Positions 13,554-21,193 of a stretch of 28,061 nucleotides of DNA are shown here, piece by piece. The translations under genes and the position numbers were made by a program. The DNA lies in IMG/VR virus record IMGVR_UViG_3300044950_000038, positions 1 to 28,061 of that record, one strand, 5' to 3'. The notes under the pieces were generated by a model. That model was not told the DNA's origin. It was given only the letters and a program-made list of their open reading frames with translations, and ran no database searches. Source of the stretch: a virus. Numbering within the stretch: position 1 is the stretch's first letter; every line of letters begins with the position of its first letter.

Positions 13554-15917
13554 ATGAGTTTACAAAAAATTTTGCTCAAGCCCGGTGTTAACCGAGAAGG
13601 AACCCGACTGACAACGGAAGGTGGGTACTATGAATCCGACAACATTAGGTTCCGTTTTGGTACGCCAGAGAAGATCGGGGGGTGGGCGCGTATATCTTCA
13701 GCAGTATTTGTAGGCGTATGCCGTTCTTTGTCAAACTGGGTCACGCTGGGCTTTTTAAACCTGCTTGGTGTTGGCACGAACTTAAAGTTCTACATTGAAC
13801 TTGGTGGTCTCTACCGGGACATTACCCCTATCCGCGCTGAATCCACGTTGACCGACCCCTTCACAACAGTAAACCTATCCACTACCGTAACAGTAACGGA
13901 CGCTGCGGGTGGTTATGTGGATGGGGACTTTGTTACGTTTTTTGGCGGCACAGCCGTGGGCGGCATCACCATCCTTGGCGAGTACCAGATTACTTTCCTA
14001 AGCGCGACTACCTACACCATTACATCTGCTACAGCAGCAACATCCTCGACTACGGGTGGCGGCACAGTCTATGCCGTGTATCAAGTTAACGTGGGCCCCG
14101 CATATTCAGTTCCATCTGTTGGTTGGGGATCAGGCGCTTGGGGTTCGGGTTCTTGGGGCTTTGGAGCTACTACCCTGCTCAATATGCGTATTTGGAACCA
14201 GAACAACTTTGGTCAAGACTTGCTTTTTGGGCCACGTAACGGGCCTCTGTACCTGTGGAATGCCAACATTGGGGTTACCCCAGTCGTTGCGACCATGACA
14301 ATTGCGACCCCCTGCGTAGTCACCACAGCAGTAACACTAGCGGACAAAACAGCAATTACGTTTCAGACTGACGGGGCACTACCTACAGGGCTTGTTGTGG
14401 GCACGGTGTACTACACACGGTATGTATCAAGCACCACATTTAATCTAGCTACATCCACAACTTCAAGTGCAGCGTTATCAGGCGTAACTATTACAGGGAC
14501 AGCAGGGCAATTTGGTTGTACTTCCCCAAGTTTTGGGTTGGCTATTGGGCAGTCATTAGTAATTAGCGGAACCTTGGGTGGCACAGGCTCTATTACTGGA
14601 TACACCGACCCCACAACTTATTACGTTATAGCCACCAATGGCGCTACAACATTTACCCTATCCACTACTGTAGGCGGTTCCGGGGTTACAACCACGGCAG
14701 GTGCGCCAACAGGTCTTACCTACACACTATCAACAACAATTAACACGTCGGGGTCTCAGTCTGGGACACACAAAATCTCTTCGCGGGGCATTGCGCTTAC
14801 TGCATTAAACGGAGCATCGAGCGTTCCGCTGACACAGGCAAACTTTATTATTTCTGATGCAAGCCGTTTTACCATTTGTTTTGGAACCAATGACTTTGGA
14901 AGCACCGAGTTTGATCCCATGCTTATCCGCTGGTCTGACCAAGAGTCGTACCTAGAGTGGGCTCCCGCAATTACAAACCAAGCTGGTAGTATTCGCCTGT
15001 CGCACGGCTCTAAGATTGTCACCGCAATACAAAGCCGCCAAGAGATCGTGGTTTGGTCTGATTCGGCAATATATTCCCTGCAGTACCTTGGACCACCCTA
15101 CGTCTGGGGCACACAACTTCTTGCTGATAACGTCTCAATTGCGGGGCCTAACGCCGCTGCTATTGGCTCTGGCGCTGTTTTCTGGATGGGCATAGACAAG
15201 TTCTATAAATACGACGGTCGAGTTCAGACCATGCGCTGTGACCTGCGCCAGTACATTTACAGTGACATCAATCTGCAGCAAGCCGACCAGATTTTTGCTA
15301 ACACCAACGAGGGCTTTAACGAGATTTGGTTCTTCTACTGCTCCTCAAACTCCACTACCGTAGACCGCTACGTGATCTACAACTATTTGGAAGACATCTG
15401 GATGTACGGCAATATGGCTCGCACAGCATGGCTGGATTCGGGTCTACGTACTTTTCCTATGGCGGCTACCTACTCATATAACATTGTCAACCACGAGTCG
15501 GGTGTAGATGACAATACTGGCGACACTCCTATAGCCATTGAGTCAAGCATTACAAGCTCTCAGTTTGACATCGGTGACGGGCACAACATGGCGTTTGCTT
15601 GGCGTATGCTGCCGGACTTGACCTTCCGTGGCTCTACAGATGGGACTACACCTAGCCTAATAATGCAGCTTCTGCCATTGCAGAACTCCGGCTCTGGGTA
15701 CAACAACCCCTTATCGGTGGGCGGTACAAGTGCTACAGCCTCACAAGCCGTAACAGCTACGCAGACATACCCTATTGAACTAGACACTTTCACTGGGCAG
15801 GTAAACATTCGGGTGCGCGGTCGCCAGATGTCAATGAAAGTAAGTTGCAACACGCTTGGTACTCAGTGGCAGCTAGGTAGCCCACGGGTGGACATCAGAC
15901 CTGACGGCAGACGATAA
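13554..15917 (+). CDS. P22 gp10-like tail nozzle / DNA stabilisation protein with beta-rich inserts
   Basis: A 787-residue protein. Residues 1-45 (LLKPGVNREGTRLTTEGGYY, then DNIRFRFGTPEKIGGW) and the long C-terminal core follow the P22 gp10-type nozzle. Core landmarks include DASRFTICFGTN, MLIRWSDQESYLEWAP, SRQEIVVWSDSAIYSLQYLG, FWMGIDKFYKYDGRVQ and RQMSMKVSCNTLGTQWQLG. The nozzle closes the tail channel and retains packaged DNA. Two Thr/Gly-rich stretches (about 95-185 and 255-410) interrupt the core and contain strands such as LPTGLVVGTVYYTRYVSSTT and TTYYVIATNGATTFTLST. A GWGSGAWGSGSWGFG segment lies at 190-204. The family calls are from pattern memory. Confidence 0.75.
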   Translation: MSLQKILLKPGVNREGTRLTTEGGYYESDNIRFRFGTPEKIGGWARISSAVFVGVCRSLSNWVTLGFLNLLGVGTNLKFYIELGGLYRDITPIRAESTLTDPFTTVNLSTTVTVTDAAGGYVDGDFVTFFGGTAVGGITILGEYQITFLSATTYTITSATAATSSTTGGGTVYAVYQVNVGPAYSVPSVGWGSGAWGSGSWGFGATTLLNMRIWNQNNFGQDLLFGPRNGPLYLWNANIGVTPVVATMTIATPCVVTTAVTLADKTAITFQTDGALPTGLVVGTVYYTRYVSSTTFNLATSTTSSAALSGVTITGTAGQFGCTSPSFGLAIGQSLVISGTLGGTGSITGYTDPTTYYVIATNGATTFTLSTTVGGSGVTTTAGAPTGLTYTLSTTINTSGSQSGTHKISSRGIALTALNGASSVPLTQANFIISDASRFTICFGTNDFGSTEFDPMLIRWSDQESYLEWAPAITNQAGSIRLSHGSKIVTAIQSRQEIVVWSDSAIYSLQYLGPPYVWGTQLLADNVSIAGPNAAAIGSGAVFWMGIDKFYKYDGRVQTMRCDLRQYIYSDINLQQADQIFANTNEGFNEIWFFYCSSNSTTVDRYVIYNYLEDIWMYGNMARTAWLDSGLRTFPMAATYSYNIVNHESGVDDNTGDTPIAIESSITSSQFDIGDGHNMAFAWRMLPDLTFRGSTDGTTPSLIMQLLPLQNSGSGYNNPLSVGGTSATASQAVTATQTYPIELDTFTGQVNIRVRGRQMSMKVSCNTLGTQWQLGSPRVDIRPDGRR

Positions 15918-16217
15918 ATGGCACAAAAGAACGTAGTCGCCCCACGTCTTCCTGCTGCGCCGGATCAGTACGATCGTGCATACCAAGATCAATTTACCAC
16001 CTTGCTGCGGTTGTATTTCAACCAACTAGATAACAGCGGCCCAATTAACATCGCCACACAACGCATCGGAGCCAATATAATTGCGGCATTGAGCGCACCC
16101 CCTGTCCCCGGAACAGCCACTCCGAGCTTGCCAACTCAGGCAGATTTAGCTAACCTTCGTGTAGGCGATGTCTACTACGATACAACCGCCAGTAACGTGC
16201 TGAAAGTAAAAGTATGA
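15918..16217 (+). CDS. Small virion protein following the nozzle gene, unknown
   Basis: A 99-residue protein whose ATG directly follows the nozzle stop. It has APRLPAAPDQYDRAYQDQF and then LLRLYFNQLDN, followed by a Pro/Ala/Thr linker and a short end (LRVGDVYYDTTASNVLKVKV). The 'YDxxYxxQxxxxLRLYFNQLDN' segment is a conserved element I associate with phage virion proteins downstream of nozzles. The end resembles a common fibre strand. No function is established. The stop overlaps the next start (ATGA). Confidence 0.6.
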   Translation: MAQKNVVAPRLPAAPDQYDRAYQDQFTTLLRLYFNQLDNSGPINIATQRIGANIIAALSAPPVPGTATPSLPTQADLANLRVGDVYYDTTASNVLKVKV

Positions 16218-18103
16218 GCCTACAGAATCTAGCAACCCAAATGGCGGCGCAAGGCCGTGGTCCAGACCGTACGCTTGTACATATGTCCCCCAAAGAAGTG
16301 CAGGGGCTTCAAGCGCTTGCTATGGCACACGGCGGCTCTTTGACAATCAACCCACAAACAGGACTCCCTGAAGCAGGGTTCTTGGAAAGCATCCTACCCG
16401 CAGTCGCAGGATTCGCACTTAATGCTTTTGCTCCCGGAGTTGGTACTGCTGTTGGCGGCTTGTTTGGTCTTGGTGAAGCGGCTGGCACAGCCCTTACCGT
16501 TGGTGGAATTTCTGGATTAGCTTCTGGTAGCCTTGAGAAGGGCATCATGGCTGGTATGGGTGCTTATGGTGGCGCTGGTTTGGGTCAAAGCTTGGGAGAC
16601 ATGGGCAGCGGTGTAAACGCTCGCGCAGCAAATGCTGCATTTGACACAACTATGCCAAACCTAACGGATACAGAGCGTGTCGCAGCTATTCAAGCAGCAT
16701 CTAAACCTGATATTGGTACAGGCTTTAGCGCAGCAGCAAAAGCGCCTATGGACTTCCTTAAAGACAACAAGATGAATCTTGCATTGCTTGCAGCACCAAT
16801 GTTAATGGACTCATTTGGCAATAAAGATTCTGGACCAGAAGCCAACCCTTCTCCGGGATATATTCGCACAATGAAGCGTGATCCTGTTACAGGACGTATA
16901 TATCAGGAAAGCGCAATACCAACAGGAGAGTTTGGTAACCAATCAGTTGGTACATATGGTGGAGTACCTTCGCGGAGTATGGCTGAAGGTGGCGCTGTTG
17001 ATGAGAACGCTCAAGTAGCTTACGACACACGTACAGACTCACAAAAATCATTTGATTACCTCATGGGTAAACCCGGATCAACCAATCCAATGTTGTTTAA
17101 AAAGTTTGCAACAGGTGCAATACGGCCTGCAGACATGCTTACCAGAACAGGCGGTCGCTATGTACTAGACGCAGCTACAAACACCTATGTGTGGGCTCCC
17201 GATGCTGGCGCTGCTGGTACTGCTGGTACTGCTGGTACTGCAGGTACTGCAGGTTTGGCTAGTTTGCAAGAACGCCTTGGCGGTGGTAAAGGTGACAGAG
17301 ACCCCCAAGAACAAGCACGTATTGATGCTTTTATGGATGCAGAAGACGATAAAGATATAGCAGAGGGCAACCCAGTTGGTACAACTCGTGGAGCGCGTAT
17401 TAAAGACGATTTATCGTTCCTTAGTTTTCTAAACCCGCTTAATATGGTTAATTCAGTTGTTGATGTCTTTCAAGGCAAAAACCCAGTAACCGGTGGCTGG
17501 AATACAGGCTATAACGAAGGAACACTGGGAACAGGGGTTTCTACGCAATCTCAAGATGCGGCAACCAATGCAGAGGTAGAGAGCCAAGCGCAGGCTAACG
17601 CCGCCAATACTTTAGATGTAAATGACGCAGCCGTAAATGCTGCTGCTAATGCTGCACAGGCACAGGCCAACGCTATTGCTGAGGGTAATAAAGGCGAGAA
17701 CCAAGGCGGTTCTTACGGGGTAACTGATGGCGGTTATGGTATGACACCAGACGGCGGCATCGACGGTAGTATGTTTAGCAAAGGCGGTATTGCTGCCTTG
17801 GCTGGCGGCGGTTTAGGTTCTCTTGGCGGTTACTCTGATGGCGGTCAACTGCTTCGTGGCCCCGGAGACGGTGTATCCGATAGCATCCCAGCTAGAATTG
17901 GACGCAAGCAGCCAGCACGACTTGCTGATGGTGAGTTTGTAGTCCCAGCCAGAATTGTTTCAGAACTGGGCAATGGTTCTACAGAGGCAGGAGCTAGACA
18001 GCTTTACAAGATGCTTGACCGCATTCAAGCAGGGCGGAAAAAGACAGTAGGCAAAAACAAAACGGCGGTGAACAGCAAGTCTACCCGCTATCTTCCAGCA
18101 TAA
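16214..18103 (+). CDS. Candidate internal/ejection protein with tape-measure-like C-terminal motif
   Basis: A 629-residue protein. The N-terminus (LATQMAAQGRGPDRTLVHMS, then LQALAMAHGGSLTINP) leads to a long Gly/Ala-rich hydrophobic region (residues about 55-135, GAPGVGTAVGGLFGLG-type) suited to membrane contact. A low-complexity GTAGTAGTAG stretch lies at 334-347, and a polar Gln/Asn/Ala-rich part follows. The C-terminus (549 onward) has GPGDGVSDSIPARIG, ARLADGEFVVPARIV and LGNGSTEAGARQLYKMLDRI. This resembles a motif seen at the ends of tape-measure and internal proteins. I infer an ejected virion protein; a scaffold-type role is possible. Confidence 0.6.
   Translation: MSLQNLATQMAAQGRGPDRTLVHMSPKEVQGLQALAMAHGGSLTINPQTGLPEAGFLESILPAVAGFALNAFAPGVGTAVGGLFGLGEAAGTALTVGGISGLASGSLEKGIMAGMGAYGGAGLGQSLGDMGSGVNARAANAAFDTTMPNLTDTERVAAIQAASKPDIGTGFSAAAKAPMDFLKDNKMNLALLAAPMLMDSFGNKDSGPEANPSPGYIRTMKRDPVTGRIYQESAIPTGEFGNQSVGTYGGVPSRSMAEGGAVDENAQVAYDTRTDSQKSFDYLMGKPGSTNPMLFKKFATGAIRPADMLTRTGGRYVLDAATNTYVWAPDAGAAGTAGTAGTAGTAGLASLQERLGGGKGDRDPQEQARIDAFMDAEDDKDIAEGNPVGTTRGARIKDDLSFLSFLNPLNMVNSVVDVFQGKNPVTGGWNTGYNEGTLGTGVSTQSQDAATNAEVESQAQANAANTLDVNDAAVNAAANAAQAQANAIAEGNKGENQGGSYGVTDGGYGMTPDGGIDGSMFSKGGIAALAGGGLGSLGGYSDGGQLLRGPGDGVSDSIPARIGRKQPARLADGEFVVPARIVSELGNGSTEAGARQLYKMLDRIQAGRKKTVGKNKTAVNSKSTRYLPA
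17213..17254 (+). repeat. 9-base tandem repeat GCTGGTACT, about 4.7 copies
   Basis: Three perfect GCTGGTACT copies are followed by GCAGGTACT and a partial copy, encoding Ala-Gly-Thr repeats in the candidate ejection protein. The near-perfect copies suggest recent slippage, and copy number could vary among relatives. Confidence 0.85.
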
Positions 18104-18112
18104 GGGGCAATC

Positions 18113-19015
18113 ATGGCAGACCAAACAGTACAGTATCAAACGGGCTTTGCCCCTCAAATTGCTCCTTACGCAGAGACGCTTTTAGGTACAGCGCAGCAAG
18201 CCGTATCTACTCCATATCAAAGTTACGCGGATTGGGCGCAGTCACAGGGCCTCACTGGAGATCAGATTGCAGGCTTTACCGACCTTCAGAAGCAAGCGTT
18301 TACACAAGCAGGCGGAATGGAGCAAGATCCCAACTCTTTGGCTGCTGCTCAGGGTTTAAAGAGCCTTTCTGGTCAACAGTTTGGTCAGCAGCAAGCTGAT
18401 CAATACATGAGTCCGTATATCCAAAGCGTGATTCAGAACCAACAGCGTGATGCTGCAAGGATGTCTGCCATTCAAGGAACCCAACAGCAAGCCCAAGCAG
18501 CACAGTCTGGCGCTTTTGGCGGTTCCCGTGACGCAATCATGCGAGCAGAGCGTGAGCGTAACTTAGGGATTCAGCAAGGTGACATCCAAGCAGCAGGCTT
18601 ACAGAATGCTTACACCAATGCCCAGAATCAGTTTAACGCAGACACAAGCCGTGGGCTACAAGGTTATGCCGCATTAGGTTCTCAAGGTCAAAACCTGTAC
18701 GGTCAGACCACAGGCAACCTAAACCTGCAGAACGCACTTGGAACCCAGCAACAGCAGCAAGTTCAAAATCTACTTAACATTGGAACTCAAAACTACAACG
18801 CAGAGCAGAACTACCCATACAAGCAAATCGGCTTTATGTCTGACATTGTTCGTGGTTTACCAACCTCACAGCTTGGATCTACCATGTACCAAGCTCCGCC
18901 TTCAATGTTGACCCAAGTCGCCGGTGCAGGCATTGCTGCCAAACAAGCTGGTTTGTTTAAACATGGCGGACAAGTTCGTGCTGGTCTTGCGGATCTTGCT
19001 ATAAGCAGAATGTAA
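18113..19015 (+). CDS. Gln-rich candidate ejection / internal virion protein
   Basis: A 300-residue protein with AAGGGG before ATG 18113. It is unusually rich in Gln and Ala. Landmarks are DQYMSPYIQSVIQNQQRDAA (96-115), then GAFGGSRDAIMRAERERN (133-150) and DIQAAGLQNAYTNAQNQF. The pattern 'QYMSPYxxxV...GAFGGSRxAxxxAE' is a recurring feature of phage proteins next to transglycosylases. The C-terminus ends GLFKHGGQVRAGLADLAISR, another GGxV element. Long helical, Gln-rich character agrees with DNA-ejection proteins like those of P22, but no direct homology is visible. Confidence 0.6.
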   Translation: MADQTVQYQTGFAPQIAPYAETLLGTAQQAVSTPYQSYADWAQSQGLTGDQIAGFTDLQKQAFTQAGGMEQDPNSLAAAQGLKSLSGQQFGQQQADQYMSPYIQSVIQNQQRDAARMSAIQGTQQQAQAAQSGAFGGSRDAIMRAERERNLGIQQGDIQAAGLQNAYTNAQNQFNADTSRGLQGYAALGSQGQNLYGQTTGNLNLQNALGTQQQQQVQNLLNIGTQNYNAEQNYPYKQIGFMSDIVRGLPTSQLGSTMYQAPPSMLTQVAGAGIAAKQAGLFKHGGQVRAGLADLAISRM

Positions 19016-19018
19016 ACT

Positions 19019-21187
19019 ATGATCAATGTAACTCAAATCACACGTAAGCTCTCCAGACTCCCCGATGGGGAGTTAAAAAATTTTGCAGAAATGCATAAGC
19101 AGGATCCTTACACGTTCGCACTGGCAATCTCTGAGTCTATCCGCAGGAAAGACACAAGGTCTGCACCTCGCCCAGAGGAACAACAACCTACAGTGGCTGA
19201 TCAGCAGCTTTCTGCAATGACTGAACTACCAGAAGATGTGGGTATTGCTGCTTTGCCAGTGGACATGAATATGGCTTCCGGTGGCATTGTTGCCTTTGAT
19301 AAAGGTGGCGATGTTTACAGCAACGAAGGACGCAACTCAAAAACTGCGTACCGTGAATATGCATTGGCAAAAGCTAAGGAAAACGGGGTAGATCCAGTCC
19401 TAGTTGACTCTATCTTTAACATTGAGTCTGGCTACAGGGCTGACGCTCAATCTCCAACAGGCCCACAGGGTATCGGTCAGCTTACCAAAGCCACCGGTAA
19501 AGCCTACGGTGTAAACCCAGAAGACCGCAAAGACCCGTACAAAAACATCGACGCTTCCATTGCGTTTATGGCTGATTTAAACAAGAAGTACGCCGGAGAT
19601 CCAGCTAAAATTGCTGTAGCCTACAACCAAGGCGAGACAGTCTTAAACAAGCATTTACGTGCAAACAAGGGTGAATTGAATGCATCAGCTTTGCCAACCG
19701 AAGCTCAGGGTTACCTGAAGAAGCTTCAGAAGTTTGCGTTTAAACTTGCACCCGGATCTACAGCACAAGCCGAATCTTTACCTGCAGCACAAACAGCTTC
19801 TGCGGTTAATGCACAATCATCTCAACCTAGAGTTGTTGACGGCTATGAAGTTGATGAGTTTGGAATCCCCGGTCGCAGAGCCGATGCTCCCAGAGTTCAG
19901 GCTCCAGAACCTGTAGATCAACGATCTATCTTTGAAAAAGGCGCAGACTACGCTGGTATCCCGCAAGAGTTTCAGCGTAACTTCTCCAACACACTAAACG
20001 CCTTTGGTGGTGGTTTTGGTGGTGCTCCTCGTATGGCACGAGGAATTCAAAGTGGTGCTAAGGCGCTTGAGGAGGCTGTACAAGCCACCCCTGAAGCCGT
20101 GGCTGCTGCCGCTGCTGCCGCACAAAAAATAGCCAATACTCGTATTGCCAAACCTGTAGCGCAAGGCATTGAAAACCTTACTCAGGAAGCTCAAGCACTC
20201 CGTGCCGCTGCAGAAAACACTCGACTGGCTCGCGCTTTGAAGGGTGACACAGATGCTGCTAGAGCAGCCCAAAAATCTGTTGATCAATCCAATGAGACAG
20301 CAAGGGTTCTTAGGCAGCAGGCTGAAGCAGCCGACTTAGCCAAAGCAGCCCAAGTCAACAGAGTGAATCAAGCCGTTAATGTTCCAAGAATAGCTTCTGG
20401 TTTAAACGCTGCTGGTGCTCAAACCGAGCGCAGCGCATTTGCAGCAACTGATCCTCGCCGGACAGATGCCAAGCAAGTTGAAGCTTTAAACACTCCTGCG
20501 GCTCAGTCTTCTACAGAAGATATGCCTAGAGAGATACAAAGTCTTGAGAACAGATACCCCCTTAAAAAGGAAGATCTAACCAAGAAGGATGAAAAAGAAA
20601 TTATTGCTGAGGCTAAGGCGTTCTCTCCAGAGCTTAAATCTAGAGGCTTTACCAACGATGATTGGCTGCAGTTTGGTCTAGCTTTGATGGCTGGTAAATC
20701 TCAGTACGCCTTTGAGAATATTGGTAATGCAGGTCTGTCTGCCGTGGCTGGTAAGAAGGAGCGCGAGAAAGAAGAACGCGCTGTGCTTTCCAAGATGATG
20801 GATAAGACCGATATGACCAAGGTCATCGAAAGGTTGATGAGGGATGATCCAAAGCTGTCTTACAGACAAGCCTATGAGATCTTCCAGCAAGGTAAAACCA
20901 ATGCAGATCTTATTGCTCGTGGTCTGGATATCAAGGGAGAGTCTGCTGGTACTGACAGGGCAGCAAAAATTGCACAAGGTATGGCAAAGTTGGATGAGTC
21001 TTATCCTCCAATTCTCAGGAACTCTAATTCCCCAACTGGGAAGAAGATGGCTGCTGACTATGCAGCCGCAGTTGCCGCACTTCAAAGCCAATACCCCGCT
21101 GGCCCTACTGCTACCACAGTTGCTCCCGCCGCGAGTACAATGCCAGCATTGCCCGGAGCTAAAATTGTTGGATCACGACCAGCCTAA
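19019..21187 (+). CDS. Virion lytic transglycosylase (SLT/GEWL-like) with long helical tail
   Basis: A 722-residue protein. N-terminal residues 1-45 (ITRKLSRLPDGELKNFAEMH, then KQDPYTFALAISES) are a helical segment. A linker has ASGGIVAFDKGGDVYS (86-101). Residues about 108-240 form the transglycosylase domain: catalytic Glu136 in FNIESGYR, PTGPQGIGQLTKATGKAYG and AVAYNQGE. The remaining 480 residues are Ala/Gln-rich and helical, with an AAAAAAA-type run near 365. Enzymes of this kind are ejected with the DNA and locally open peptidoglycan. No clear ribosome site is seen before ATG 19019. Confidence 0.8.
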   Translation: MINVTQITRKLSRLPDGELKNFAEMHKQDPYTFALAISESIRRKDTRSAPRPEEQQPTVADQQLSAMTELPEDVGIAALPVDMNMASGGIVAFDKGGDVYSNEGRNSKTAYREYALAKAKENGVDPVLVDSIFNIESGYRADAQSPTGPQGIGQLTKATGKAYGVNPEDRKDPYKNIDASIAFMADLNKKYAGDPAKIAVAYNQGETVLNKHLRANKGELNASALPTEAQGYLKKLQKFAFKLAPGSTAQAESLPAAQTASAVNAQSSQPRVVDGYEVDEFGIPGRRADAPRVQAPEPVDQRSIFEKGADYAGIPQEFQRNFSNTLNAFGGGFGGAPRMARGIQSGAKALEEAVQATPEAVAAAAAAAQKIANTRIAKPVAQGIENLTQEAQALRAAAENTRLARALKGDTDAARAAQKSVDQSNETARVLRQQAEAADLAKAAQVNRVNQAVNVPRIASGLNAAGAQTERSAFAATDPRRTDAKQVEALNTPAAQSSTEDMPREIQSLENRYPLKKEDLTKKDEKEIIAEAKAFSPELKSRGFTNDDWLQFGLALMAGKSQYAFENIGNAGLSAVAGKKEREKEERAVLSKMMDKTDMTKVIERLMRDDPKLSYRQAYEIFQQGKTNADLIARGLDIKGESAGTDRAAKIAQGMAKLDESYPPILRNSNSPTGKKMAADYAAAVAALQSQYPAGPTATTVAPAASTMPALPGAKIVGSRPA

Positions 21188-21193
21188 AACGTT

